Shown in pieces: positions 44,371 through 56,659 of a stretch of DNA of 64,000 nt. Source of the stretch: Lingula anatina (lineage: Eukaryota > Brachiopoda > Lingulata > Lingulida > Lingulidae); NCBI RefSeq assembly GCF_001039355.2, contig NW_019775713.1, positions 482,471 to 546,470 on the forward strand. Reading direction: 5' to 3'. The notes beneath the pieces are model-generated. The model was not told the DNA's origin, did not search any database, and worked only from the letters and a program-made list of their open reading frames with translations. The translations under genes and the position numbers were made by a program. The first letter of the stretch is position 1, and every line of letters begins with the position of its first letter.

Positions 44371-46548
44371 TTCAAAAAACAGAACTTCTATGCAAATTGA
44401 CCACAGAAGTAAGAGATGACCCAAGGCTTTTAGGCAGAGAGACAAGAAAATAAACTTACTGGTATGTTAACCTTTCTTGACAGATTGGATATTTCAGTGT
44501 ACATGCACGCAGTCTTTGATGCTGAGCATTGCACATGTGATCGAAATATGGTTATATTAAATTATATCAGTCAGAACTAACACCAGTTTTACCCTCAACT
44601 AAACAGGTTGTTGATAAATGATGGATGCTACCTGTATATATTGTTCTAACCACCTGGCCTTGAATCTGCAGGTGTCAATGATCTTCACTGTACAACTTTA
44701 TATTTAGCACACTGCAGGGAATATAAAATACTTTGAATAAAAATGCTTAAACCTAATGAAGAAAAATCTAAAGAAACATAATTTTTACAATAAATAAAAA
44801 ATGTTTATACTTGACAATTTACATAATATCTCTGATACAAAAAGAAAAAAATACTTAACTGACAGAAAAAATATTTTGAGTTGCTCAAGATACTTAAATA
44901 CTGACAAAGCAATGTTCTAAACTAACGTAGATACCAATCAACTTAAACAGAGTAGATGCTATCATCTATAAGAACAGAATAAAAGGCTCATTGACACCTT
45001 TATTTCCTGTTTGGCCAGTATTAACTGATTTCAATGTTCTATCTAATCACCTGAAATCACCTGTGATCAACCCTACAGTTAATTGGCGGGAGGAAAGTAA
45101 TGAGCTCTTTTACATTGTGAACACCCGATGCCAAACAATAACAGTGATCAAATACTACCCTATTCTTGTGGTCCATTTGTCCAAACTTCAAGATTAAAAT
45201 GAAATCTACACTCACGGTGTATTTTCAAAGGGTATCTACCCATAATGTTGTATGTATTTAATTTTAAGGATATCTCAAGTACAATAGCAGAAGCAACCAT
45301 TTACCTGTATGTAGAGAGAGGAACTTGAAATTCCATCAACGTGAAAAAGTTTCATACAAAAAGGAATGTGACAAAATTGGATCAGCCAAAAAACTTCAGC
45401 ATTATCGTGGTTCCCTGTATTTGCTTGAACATTCCCAGCTATCAATCCCCCAGTATCATTATTTGGCTAAATCTCATCAACCCCCGGGAGCTTTAACCAT
45501 TCCTGCAGTGATGCAGTTTGTGAAACAGCTTAATTAACAAGGCTAGACAGCAAGAGAGCGGCCAGGACATGTATCTTTACACAGTACAAACATGGTACAC
45601 TATCAAGATATCTTTCTATCAAAACATCATTCAGTGAGACTTATTCCTCTGTTAGGCATTCCCTTTGAGCTGGTATTACTGCAATATGGTTACATTTGAA
45701 CTGGGTAATCCTGTGAAAAATTTCCCTATTTCAGCAAGGGAGGAACATAACTTGTTGTCTGGTGCATTTCAGAGTTTGCAAAAGATTCAATATACGCTGA
45801 ACATAATATCAACGCTGTATCATAAAACGAAATCATGTGTCAAAATCAGGTACTGTCTCTTTTGCTTGAAAGATTTCTTTTAATGTATTTAAACTACAAT
45901 GCTTATGAGAGGGCTTTAAGACTTACTAGACTTCAATGCACACCAGTCATTTTTTTCCATCATCAATGCGCTAATATATAGTAAAAATGAAACTTTAAGA
46001 GCATCATGACAGTAGATATTCAGTGAACTCTTATGAATTTGAACTCCAAAATATCAGAATGTAAAGATAATATTGATGACTAAATATATATGGTTTATTA
46101 TCTGATAAAAGAATGCAATGGGCAGGTCAAGTTAAGTTTGACATAAAATCATCCAAGATGTTTTTAGGTTTAACTAATTCCTCTTTCTTGTTATAATCAA
46201 AAGTGTTAATTTTTTATTCAGAACATCTTAAATAAGAATTGTATTACTTGTCTTTTAAAAGTTATTGTCACTAATTAACTAAGCCGAAAAAATAGTTCAA
46301 CAGTGAAGTTTCTTACCCTGCAAAAAAGAAATAATACTACATCACATCATGGAAATATATTTTATCGTATCTGTGGTACATTTCCATTATTAAATAAACT
46401 GTGCAAACATGAATTCAAAGTGCATGTGGTACAAACCTTTCAAGGGTATCTTTTCCAGTTTAACACTGTGGCTAGAAGAATGGTGGAAGGCAAAGAGGTC
46501 CAAAATGTCTGTAATTCTGGTGATACCAGCTTCCTGTACTACCAATAC

Positions 46549-46634
46549 CTGTCTTCCTCTCTTGTTGATGTGACAATGAACCTCCAGATTCAAATCTGCC
46601 GCTGCAGCTGTGACCAATCTCACTGAGCCCCCTA
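46549..46634 (-). CDS. Candidate upstream exon of the PsGEF-like gene (Ser/Gln-rich N-terminus)
   Basis: This 86-bp minus-strand stretch lies between a TAG acceptor and a GTATTG donor. In one frame it is open and encodes a Ser/Gly/Gln-rich peptide ending SLSHQQERKT. It ends in phase 1, which fits the GC-TTC start of the 43.2-kb exon if that exon uses the CCAG acceptor. A different frame is open over a longer stretch (46390-46623), so the exon call rests only on splice signals and phase. Low certainty. Confidence 0.3.
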
Positions 46635-47395
46635 CTACAGATGTACATCATATCTTTCACCATAAGTCTCAAGCAAAAAAAGACATCATTTAACTCTTCT
46701 AATTTTCCTGCTTTATACTGTCAAATGAATTCAATGTTTTTGGACTCAAGAGGAAAAAGGTGACATAAAACAGCCCCTTTGAAATATTTGTGACAGGTGT
46801 TTTTAGCATCCCAGAGCTCTGTGGTTGAGGGTACGCATTGAGTAAATAGAAGGCTGAATGGCCTGACAGCTGCCCAGCCGCTGAACAATGGGGGCTCAGT
46901 AGGATGGGGGCTAGCCACTGTGTCTGTAATCACTACCTTTAAGTTACCTAATTAATACTCTGTGTAAATATTCTATAGTTTTGCAGGACTTGATTAATGC
47001 GAGTAGAGGAAATAAAGTTATTGCATGGAAAATCAAGTTTTGAACTGCGTAAAATGAAAATTATAGAAATTCTGATTTAACAGTTTATTCAACTCATTTT
47101 GTTCTCATTTACTGTAAACTTATTTAATAGTGTATCTATTAATTACATAACTATGCTTGTAGTGTACCTTATTAATTAAATCACATAGCTGAAGATTCTT
47201 GTTTAGTCAATGCAAAAATTGTTCTTCTTGTATTAGCAATAAATATTATTTCCATTATCAAAGAAAAAATCTTGAGTGTGATTTAGTCTGTTTTACCCAT
47301 TAACTCTTTAGACATGGACAAGGGTCACTGGTTTAAATATAAGGAATGAGATTTAGCTGTTTGGTCAACCAGCGTTTTTTTTTTTTTTTTTTTTT

Positions 47396-47460
47396 GTCAT
47401 TTTTACTTTTTCACCAGTTTAAAAGGTATCATTTTTACTTTTTCACCAGGTTAAAAGGTA
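47396..47460 (+). repeat. ~33-bp tandem duplication
   Basis: CATTTTTACTTTTTCACCAG followed by (G)TTTAAAAGGTA occurs twice in tandem, just after a poly-T run. Confidence 0.8.
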
Positions 47461-49272
47461 GCCTTTTGTCCAAAACACAACATGAACAGAGGTGAAAAGT
47501 ATGGTGCTTCAACTTTGGATGTTCGTATTTGAATGGCATAATGGACACTGAATGCTTTTTATTAAACTGAGTCCACAGCATGTGGTTAACCAACCTAAGA
47601 AAGTTGGTTGTTTGTATTGCTTATACCATGGTTATATATTTTGAATCACCAAACAAACTGATTTACTACAGTAAAAAAAAAACTTTGAAATTTAAGCTTT
47701 CAATGGCCAACTATGCCCCACTCGCCCCTTAACTCTGAACATAACCCCTTCACCTTCTCAAAGAAAACAGTATACTGAAGAGAAAAACAAGCAATTTTTT
47801 TAAACAGTTTTTGTCCAACAACTTTTTAGAGTAAAATTTCCCAAGTCTTCTTTATATTTGCCAAACAAAGTGAAGTTTTTTTGTTTTTTTTTCTTGTGCC
47901 ACCTGCCTTTTGCAGAATCTTTGGCATAGCCAAAGAAATGTTTGAAATATTTTAATGTTTGGTTTGTGCTGTCAAATTTTCAGCAATGACACAAATCTCT
48001 TCACACTTTTTATCTCCAACTTCAGATTATGCCAATATTGAACTGTGTACATTTACACCTTTATATCTTTTATTCTCACACCATTGATGTTTAATTAAGA
48101 CCTTTCCTCTTTCAGCATGGCCTAATGAGGAAGTGTCACCCTTTTATCTGATTAAATTATTTGCAAAAGTAACACAAAATTAAAAATCTACGGTTAAAAT
48201 GCAGAACCAACTTCATTGGTGGTCATGCATAACCCCTTTTGGAATCTCTGGCACACCTTTTCCCAATTTTATTGTATAAAAAGACTTCCTATATAAATAT
48301 TTTAAGTTATTCAATATTTCCACTACTCGCTGAAAAAAATTTTGATCTCTTCTTTCTTAACTTCTACCAGAGCCACATATAATTATGTGCACTTTTATAC
48401 AGCAGTCATTTATGACAAGAATATGCCAGAGACATATCTGTGAAGATATTGTGAAAAATCAATCTGTGACCCTGGTACAAGCTATACTCCTTTCTTGTCA
48501 CTTATTTGTATTGGATTAATATTTTTGTTGTTGATTTTTGTTGTGAAAAGTTTTTCAAATCTGAATGTATTTAATTAAGGAAATTCTACTGCAATTCAGA
48601 GACAAACTTTTGATAAGGACATGTAAAATAAAAAAAAAAGATTTTACTCCTATTCCTTGTTCTTTGACCTGCCAGGCAGTCCCATATAAACTAATACTCT
48701 CTGGTAAAGCCTCTTAACCCTTATAGACCCCAAAATTCAAACCAAAATACCTTCAAATATAACTGAAATTCACGGTATGCACCTCCCCTACCAGTAACAC
48801 GTAACAGTGAGCCCAAGCAATAATTGGTCTCTGTATTACAGATTAAATATATAAAGGACTCAATCTACCCAGTAATTGAACATATACTGGGTCCTTCGCT
48901 GACAGTCAATTATCAGCTTATCACTGCCCTGAGGTAGCTACAGGTACTCTCCATTCCGCCACTAGCCATAATAGAGACCTGCTCAAATCTATATATTATT
49001 CAACTGGAAAGACAGCGTATAACATGGATAAGCTTACAAGGTTAAATAATAATGGTTTTTAGATCCATGGCTTTTCAGAACAGGATTATCCAAATCCTGG
49101 CTTATCTGGCACTGTAAGGATATGACCTTTTCAATTTTCAAAAATTTAAACGGCCTCTTTTTAGAATCCCTCTACTGAACTACAATGCAATGTTTCATTG
49201 ATATGTTTCTTTTACTCCTTAATGAGGCAATGATTAACTTGCATAACAAGCTGCTGGAGCTAATGGACTCTA

Positions 49273-49509
49273 AGGCTTCGTTCACATGCAATGTCTATTT
49301 CCTATTTTCTATTTTCGGTATGTCTTATGATCACGGTCTGTGCACTGAATATCCCGCCGCGTAATTACTGGCAGCGCGAGCCAGTTACTTATAGTAACTT
49401 ATAGTAACTGGCTCGCGCTACGCCGCGGGATATTCAGTGCACAGACCGTGATCATAAGACATCCCGAAAATAGAAAATAGAAAATAGACATTGCATGTGA
49501 ACGAAGCCT
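49273..49509. mobile_element. Near-perfect 237-bp palindrome (foldback MITE)
   Basis: Left arm AGGCTTCGTTCACATGCAAT is repeated exactly in reverse complement at the right end (ATTGCATGTGAACGAAGCCT). The match continues through GATCACGGTCTGTGCACTGA to a centre near 49392, with one 10-nt extra piece in the left arm. No coding sequence. Confidence 0.88.
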
Positions 49510-50559
49510 ATAAGTGCATCTTGAGGAGAAAAGGAACACAAACATATGCACCTCTCCCCTTACTCAAAACTTCTCTCAAGTCTGTCACTATGAAATGATC
49601 ATTAAGAAGTTAGGGGGGTTCAAAGAAATTTTGCAGTGAAACGCCACATATTTTTTCTAAAGTTTTGGGGTTTTAATTCCTTAAGAAAAAATCAATTATT
49701 TGTGGTAAAATAGCATAGCTGATATAGTAAACTAAATATCACTTGACCAAAAACTGGCAGTTCCAAGTATGCCTGACCACAAAGATCCCGCAGAAGTCCA
49801 TTAATTGACAAACATAGAAGCTGTTAATTTCTTTTTACTCTTTATTTGTTGATTTAATGAGTTTTAATTGACATGCAGTTTATCATTAGCATAGGTTCCA
49901 TTTCATAATTTGAATCAAAAGTTTTGTCTCAGTCAAGTTTGCTACACTCTTTTTAACCAAGAAGTTCATTATAACTTCTTGTTTTAACGAACTAAATGCC
50001 CTTTCAACTTTACAAGAGTGGCTAATGAAGCACTGGCCCACGATAAACATCTAGTTGAACTAACCCCACTGAGTAAAAATCATTCTCAAGACAGTCACTA
50101 TTCACTTTCGGGTTATTACTTAAGTTTTTTTAAAGTAAAAAGATAAGCAGTAAGTTGGCTACCAAAGATAGATATCAGTCTTGGTTGACTGATTTTTGGT
50201 TCGAGTTTTCGTGTGAAATACGCCCAGGTCTTGTAAAAGATTGTAAGAATATTTCTTGTGTTGAGGCTTTGAGAGTAAAAATCACATAAAATAATCATGT
50301 TTTAATGAAAATGAAAATATCAGAAAAGTAGTTTGTTAAAAAAGTATTTTATTAGTTACAGAAATCAGTTTTTGGTTGACTGCACTAACTGTAACAAATC
50401 TTCCTCGAATATCTAGGAATCTCACCCGTACAAATATTATTAAATGTGGGAAAGCCATTGTTCAACTGTGAGATGTGCAATCAAATTTTCATCAGTTTTG
50501 TAATTTCAACAATCATCTTTTCTCGCTTGGACTGTAAATAGATGTTTCTGTGAATGCCA

Positions 50560-50575
50560 TTACTTGATCAGGAAA
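50560..50575 (-). CDS. MAGT1: MAGT1/TUSC3 exon 11: last four codons and stop
   Basis: After a CCCTCAG acceptor the 16 bp read (S)FLIK and TAA, matching the SFLMS end of the human protein. A minus-strand AATAAA lies at 50353-50348, about 210 nt after the stop, and is a likely polyadenylation signal. Confidence 0.85.
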
Positions 50576-53500
50576 CTGAGGGAAAAAAAATGATTGTTAA
50601 TTTTTAAAATTTGATGTATGAAAGAAAAGAGCAGCAAGATAATGAACATGTTAAATTTTCAAATTATTTCATCAATGTATATCACAACCTGTTTACACGT
50701 GTCCTTTATTTTATTATTTTTTACAAATTAAAAACTGATGTTGAGTAAAACATGACAGTTTGTGTACGCGTTTGTGTGTAAAAAAAATTAAAGATAAAAT
50801 CACCTCACCTGTATGGATAACCTTGATATTTTTGTCTAAATACTGACAACAACAAACTGAAGAACAGCACTACCACTCCTAGACCAACCAGAGCTAGAAC
50901 TGGAAAAAATTACATACTAGTACAAGACTTAAAACTTATCTTCAGACCTTTTGTCAATGTCTTGAATATTTTTTTTTAAGACCAGAATATTAATGTTGCT
51001 ACTTTTCTGGTGCAACTGTGACTTTTAACAACACAAAGTAGATTCAATCAGGATATTTCTGTTTATGGTGACTTACAAGCTGGAATGTCATTAAAAATTA
51101 GATTTGAATATTTTTTAGATTGAAACAAAATAAAGAATATAGATTCTGAAGGATTATGGAAAAAAATCATATAAGTTTGATTTTGACCAAATTCACATTT
51201 TCAGAGGACTGGTACTTACTTCGTTTCTTTCCAGCATCTGCTTTCATATGTTGCACTTCATTCATCAGGATAACTCCTATGACTACAGCAGCATCTGAAC
51301 AGTGGGTTAAGGAATTCGTGTATCTCTCATATAATATACTGCAGCCATTGATTTAGAAACAACACCTCAGTAATGTTGAATAGTTATATCATACTTAACT
51401 ATTTCCATCCTTAGCTTCGAATTTTAATATATTTCAGTTAAGAGTTGCATGTAAAAACAGTAAGTCTGAAGCAAGGCAAGAAAGCTTTAGTCAAAAAGCA
51501 TTAAACTATTACTAATTCAGACACACCACTGCAAATAATGCATTCAGAGTAAACCAATAATAAGGATACTTAAAAATATGACAATATAAGTTTCCACAAC
51601 AAACTGTCCTTGACTGCTGTTATGGACATACATCTGAAATTTGAGTTAAAAAAAAAACAAAATGAAAGCATACTATTTAAAAGCTTTAAGGTGGCAAAAG
51701 CTACTTACATGATAATTGGAGGTGTTTGTGGTAAGGAAACACAGACACTTTACAAAGTGAACTGGGTGTACCTTACTAATAACTGGAACACAGAGGCGAT
51801 CAAAAACTCGAACACAGAGGTGATCAAAAGCGAGGACAGGCATAATCACTGCAAAAGTTTGTCACTAATTTACTTTCTCCCCCCCCCCCCCCCTTTTCTT
51901 TAGCTTTACTTTCATTTTCCTGTCCTACACTTTTTGATGTCAGCTGTGATATAAATGTTGTGACAGCATTGGTAATGTACCCACAGTTCCCAGTTAGGTG
52001 TCTACGTGTACCTACCTTGCATACAATTCTGAAAGAGAGCAATGCCTGCTTTCTACCACTATCTAGGATTACCCCAGACCTAAAGCATTTGAATGTGACT
52101 TGAAAAAAAAAAAAAAGCATTGCACCCTTTGATGGATTTCTGTCACTTTGCTCACCCCAAACTCTTTCTGGGTGAATGTTTTCAAAGAAGAAAAAAATCC
52201 AGAAATTTTGGACTAAAATTCTTTTGTAAAACAGGCCCCTGACCCCAGTTTTTTCTACAGTTAAAATCATTAAGCACACAACCAATGATGTATTTTTGCC
52301 TTCTTTGCAGATGAAAATCAGTGAAAAATACAGAAATATGATATTGTGAAATGAAAAAAAAAACACAGGCAGTTGGATGAAACAGAAACAAGATTTCATC
52401 ACTATTGAGTACAGGTGGCAATATGAAAGAAACAAGGCTACAGTACCTGTGCTGTTTCTAATTAAAAATTTGTTTAAGCCAATCAGCAGAAAATTTTACC
52501 AAATTTAAAGTCAAATGTTGTGTCAAAATCATTAAAACTGGCATACTAAAAATAATCTTACTTTCATATTCTTTTTCGCAAAAATAAGTTACATTTAGTA
52601 TTTGGTTAAAATATTTTGTAAAAAAATATGCCATCATGAATGCTTATTCTGTTTATAGAAGAAAAGAAGACACAACATTTTTCACAATGTTAAGGCAAAA
52701 GGCTACACCCCACTCTAATAGCTATATATTTTTAATTAAAAACTGTGTCTTAAGTTTAGGATACTTAAACACAGAACTATGTAAGTCTCTGCAATGAACT
52801 GGCCATCACTTCTGGTTACTATGTACCCCTATAATATCAAATATAATTATTTATATTTCATCAAAATTATAAGTGCACCAATGCACATAATTCTCTTGAT
52901 ATTATTAGTTTAAATCAAAGTTTATCAAAGACTGACAAAAAAACAATAAAAATTCCATTCTAGTTGAACCCTGGATTTCAACTGCTTAAAATGATATATG
53001 TCATATAAACCAAACAGAAGAAAAACCCATTTCCAAGCTGTGAACCACAGTGTGTGACACCCTTAATATCTCAACTCACTATCTGTCCAGTCTGTGGGTT
53101 CTTGTGCATAAACGGAGGTCCTCGTATGTGGTTCCACATCTGGCCAGAGGTCATGGCAAATATGATGGACTGAAATTGAAAAGATATAAGGTGAAAACCA
53201 GATACAACCTACTTAACGTAACTCACCCCCAACTTACCCTGCTTTTCACTGTGTCACATAAAAACTTTGGAAATATCCAATTCCTAGACATGTTGAAATA
53301 TGTTTTAAACAGTCAGTCATACGAAACGACAGTTATGAAAAGTTTGCCAGAAATAAGTTAACTTCGCTGCACTGACTGTAAACTGAAATGGATTTTAATT
53401 AAAATTGTTGTCAGTTCCTTAGACTGGCTGAACACAAATTTCCACCATTCCTTGAAAATTATATTGATCAAGACCAACAGGACCAACACTACTAGCATGC

Positions 53501-55900
53501 CTCCTATTACTAACCAGGGATGCCACTCCCCAAGGAGTTTTATTGTACAAGAATTCCAAGTTGTTTCTCTTCAGGTAGAGAAGACCGCCTATCACTATGA
53601 ACAGCAGCAGGACACCCATTGTGCCAACATAATTAGGAGGCCGGAATACCCGAATCTGAAAGAGAAATTCATAAGTTATAACCGCAGTAGAACAGTTGCT
53701 AAAAATTACTTTTGATATAAGCTCTTCTTCGTACTACTGTGTTTTATTTTCTTTTTCTCAAATTTTCATCATAAATAAACAATTAATCAGATATTTAACA
53801 CCTGACTTCTTTGGTAAGCTTTGCATTTCTTATACTTGGAAAGAATTACACATTTTCATTTAGCAATTAGCAACTGACACCTTCTGTATGTTAATTTCTA
53901 CAACACAATGATTTCTCAAATCTGACTTACATGTATGTCTGTCCTCTCACTCACAAACTTGGCTATCTGTTCAGCAGAGAAACCAATCCTAAAAATACAA
54001 GTATAATACAACTGTTATCATCAAGCACACTGATCACATCCCCCCTCCCCCTCCAGTTATGTCTCATACTCCTTTACCATCCTCACATATGTAAATACAC
54101 ATACTTTAAAACAAACAAATCTGCCACAGTGAGTGAACTCCCCTTTTGATCCTGACCCCCCCCCCCCAGCGCATGCACACATGCACACACATGCACACAC
54201 ACACACCTGTGAATGTCCATTGTATCTCCCTTCTTTGGTTTCCCAGACGGTGGAAAGTGCATGAAGACAGGGGCAGAGTTCAATTTCAGCTGAAAAAATA
54301 AAATAAAATACATAAAATGGTAAGTTCTGAATCCACACCACAGTTGCAGGGGCAGTTTTAATCACATTTATATTTTGTGAAAAAGTTTATATGATCTATT
54401 AATCTCATAGTGCTTGTGTTGCTTGAATATGCTATGCCTTTGTGTCACCCTGAAAATGCAAAATCAACTACTACTGAGTATAATTAAGATATAATAAATA
54501 ATTTATTTTCTAATACCTTTTACACCACTTTTAGATATTAAACAACTTTCCACTTAAAATAGCAATCTATTAGTATTATGATCAAAAGAAAATAATTATT
54601 TTCATAGTTTACTGTAAACTTACAGAAGTAAACACATCTGAGCCTTCATCAAAGTCTACCATAGCAAAGAACAAGTTGTTAGAGAACTGCTGTGAATACC
54701 TCCAGGAGGCAGCCACAATGTTGAACTCCTCATTGGCTTGTCTGGAAATGAAGGGATTGTGTTAGTTGAGATGGAGCAGCACAACACTGTATGATTGTGT
54801 TTGTTGAGACAAGAGAACACAAGCATTGGATTGTGCATTTGTTTAACAGAATAACAACACAGATAGAACTGTTTCAAGTGCATCTGATACATCATGAAAT
54901 ACTTTGGAAGACTATGAACTTTTTATTGGATTGTCTGAAAATAAAGTGTGTTGGACTGCATTTGTAGAAACATGTTGGCATAAAATTCCTAACGAAACAC
55001 AACAATGGACTACACATTTCTGGTGCATCATGAAAAAGAAAGATAGCTAAGATAAAACCAGGACTACATATGAAGGATGTGGATAGTGATTTCTCTTTGT
55101 CAACTTAACAACATCATTTCCAAGATATGAATGCACATATACTATCAAATTAACAAATTATTACTGTTGATACAGTGGCTCCACACAGTAAGTCTTACAA
55201 GAATCTTTGAATTTTTGCACATAAGGAATGGTTTTATTTATCTTGAACTAAGGTCATACAATCTTCAAGCCAACTTCAATTACTTACTTGCAGACCATGC
55301 ACTGTCTCTCTGGCCTTAATGCAGTCAACATGAGAATCACAGAGTAATTTTTGGGGACAGACTTCACATACTGGCGAAATTTATCCCCGTTGAGGCGTAC
55401 AATGGGTCTTCTGTTACTCCACTCGGTCAACTTTTCTAACTTCTCTGCAATGACTTGCTTCAAAGAAAAAGAAAAAGAAGTTCAGAGATTAAAGTGGATA
55501 TTAAAAAAAATTAAAATAAAATCAGGGACACAGCTTTACAGGGAACTCTAAGACACTACACTGATTTCCTAGTGATCGTATACCCTGGTAAAAGGGAAAC
55601 AAAGTTAGGCATAAAGCCTGACATATTTGCCCTTTTATCACAATTAATTATAAAATGAAGCAGGTAGCTTGCACCTGCAAGCATCGTCATTGATACTGTC
55701 ACTTTGTCCATGTCAGTGTCAAGCGCAGGGAATGCACTGTGTAAGTGTCACTACTTGCTGGTCCTGCATGGAAACAGGGTGAAATGAACCCCTGAAACAT
55801 TTCCTTTACTGATGTGGTTGCTTACCTCCTTCTTCTTAGCTGCACATTCTGCATATTGCTCAAAAATTAGGAAAATGCACACAAACAGTAGTGCCCTCAT
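50560..55900 (-). CDS. MAGT1: MAGT1/TUSC3 (Ost3/Ost6) subunit of the oligosaccharyltransferase, complete, 11 exons
   Basis: ER membrane oxidoreductase subunit of the STT3B-type oligosaccharyltransferase. It holds substrate cysteines through a thioredoxin-like domain so that sequons can be glycosylated; the human proteins are also linked to Mg transport. Exons: 55826-55900, 55288-55457, 54624-54741, 54207-54289, 53931-53988, 53515-53655, 53080-53169, 51570-51633, 51220-51294, 50809-50899 and 50560-50575. They sum to 981 nt (326 residues plus stop) with every phase agreeing; human paralogues are 335-348. Start: [20 protein letters not shown] is a signal peptide. The redox motif CMVC keeps both cysteines. 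Four C-terminal membrane segments follow ([15 protein letters not shown] and others), with the family signature [12 protein letters not shown]. Invertebrates usually carry one gene for the vertebrate pair, so MAGT1 versus TUSC3 cannot be chosen. Confidence 0.94.
50809..50899 (-). CDS. MAGT1: MAGT1/TUSC3 exon 10: fourth membrane segment
   Basis: A 91-bp exon: [20 protein letters not shown] then RQKYQGYPY, equivalent to human [23 protein letters not shown]. Phases 1 in, 2 out. Confidence 0.93.
51220..51294 (-). CDS. MAGT1: MAGT1/TUSC3 exon 9: third membrane segment
   Basis: A 75-bp exon: [20 protein letters not shown] then GKKR, equivalent to human [23 protein letters not shown]. Phase 1-1. 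Confidence 0.9.
51570..51633 (-). CDS. MAGT1: MAGT1/TUSC3 exon 8
   Basis: A 64-bp exon: [20 protein letters not shown], equivalent to human [20 protein letters not shown]. Phases 0 in, 1 out. Confidence 0.9.
53080..53169 (-). CDS. MAGT1: MAGT1/TUSC3 exon 7: second membrane segment and [12 protein letters not shown]
   Basis: A 90-bp exon: [20 protein letters not shown] then MHKNPQTG, nearly identical to the human signature. GTGAGT donor after ..GQI. Confidence 0.95.
53515..53655 (-). CDS. MAGT1: MAGT1/TUSC3 exon 6: first membrane segment
   Basis: A 141-bp, phase 0-0 exon. [20 protein letters not shown] then VIGGLLYL and FLYNKTPWG give the first transmembrane helix and its cytosolic side. Confidence 0.94.
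53931..53988 (-). CDS. MAGT1: MAGT1/TUSC3 exon 5
   Basis: A 58-bp exon: [19 protein letters not shown], equivalent to human [19 protein letters not shown]. Phases 2 in, 0 out. Confidence 0.92.
54207..54289 (-). CDS. MAGT1: MAGT1/TUSC3 exon 4
   Basis: An 83-bp exon: [20 protein letters not shown], equivalent to human [20 protein letters not shown]. Its GTGTGT donor is the first unit of an (AC/GT)n microsatellite. Confidence 0.93.
54624..54741 (-). CDS. MAGT1: MAGT1/TUSC3 exon 3: thioredoxin-like domain
   Basis: A 118-bp exon: [20 protein letters not shown] and [14 protein letters not shown]; the latter is identical to the family consensus. Confidence 0.95.
55288..55457 (-). CDS. MAGT1: MAGT1/TUSC3 exon 2: thioredoxin-like domain with CXXC
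   Basis: A 170-bp exon. [20 protein letters not shown] and RQCMVC, equivalent to human [20 protein letters not shown] and RQCVVC. Both active-site cysteines are present. Leaves in phase 2. Confidence 0.94.
55826..55900 (-). CDS. MAGT1: MAGT1/TUSC3 exon 1: signal peptide
   Basis: ATG at 55900. [20 protein letters not shown] then AKKKE, a hydrophobic signal peptide with a likely cleavage near AECA. GTAAGC donor, phase 0. Confidence 0.9.
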
Positions 55901-56500
55901 CTTTCCCGTGCAGGCCTGAAGCCGACTTGCTGTCGATTTCTCATTGGTTCATTTCAGTAAAATTCATGATGACTGACAAACTCAAATAGCTCATATTTGA
56001 TATTATTGTGCGTATAAATGTAGATTGATATAACTTTGTCAATAAGTGATCAAAAATTAAAGTAATATATCTATTTTATTTCTCCAAAAACATTTGATTT
56101 TCAAGAGAATCGAAATAAAGATCGATATAGGAACGCCATGTTGTGGCTTGTCATGATTCATGCAGACAAATCAGAAAGCTAAGTGATATTGTCTGCGGTA
56201 ACCGGCATCAAGGTGAAGGTCATTCTTCTGCAAGCGGCAACAGCAGTCTCATTTAGAATGTATTCATTTGTGCCTTGCGGAGTTAGGATCCGTTCGTAAC
56301 AACGGGTAACGTTTCATAATAATTGTCGTAATATAGTCTGTCAATAGAGACATTGAAATTGTTTTTTTGCAGTTCAATTTAAACTTAGTGGTATTTCGGC
56401 GTGTCATCGACCGGCTGTGACTTACCGCCTAGTCCAACTTCCAAAGCCCTTTTCATGCGGGGCGGTACACTTAACTGGTTCGGTGTAACAAAACTGAGGG
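55901..56500 (-). promoter_or_regulatory. Likely promoter / 5' UTR region of the MAGT1/TUSC3 gene
   Basis: Sequence upstream of the start codon becomes clearly richer in G+C and CpG (for example GCGGTAACCGGCATC near 56193 and CGTTCGTAACAACGG near 56290) than the surrounding AT-rich DNA. It ends at the foldback elements at 56.66 kb. No exact transcription start can be given. Confidence 0.35.
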
Positions 56501-56659
56501 TCCATGTAACAGAAAGTCCGCATTTACTTATAGTGGTTGGGTTTAGTCTGTCCTAAGTGAGTCAAATCTAGTGCGAGGCTTACACCTAATGCCAATCTTC
56601 CAACTTCCAAGCAACATCCTCCTGTGTTTGTTTCTAAATCCCATATATACAGTCAATAC

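Larger units (their letters stand above)
46640..50340. other. Intergenic, no gene seen
   Basis: AT-rich DNA between the MAGT1/TUSC3 3' end and the PsGEF-like 5' region. It holds a 33-bp duplication, the palindrome at 49.3 kb and homopolymer runs only. Confidence 0.5.

Noticed and set aside
45325-45537. 70-codon plus-strand ORF with protein-like content
   Set aside because: No partner exon or domain found; may be a repeat fragment.
46303-46626. 107-codon plus-strand ORF and a 77-codon minus-strand ORF on the same DNA
   Set aside because: Neither shows a known domain. Only the 86-bp minus-strand candidate exon in another frame was kept, at low confidence.
51824-52435. 203-codon minus-strand ORF
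   Set aside because: Phe/Ser-rich read-through of A/T runs in the MAGT1/TUSC3 intron between exons 7 and 8; the gene is complete without it.
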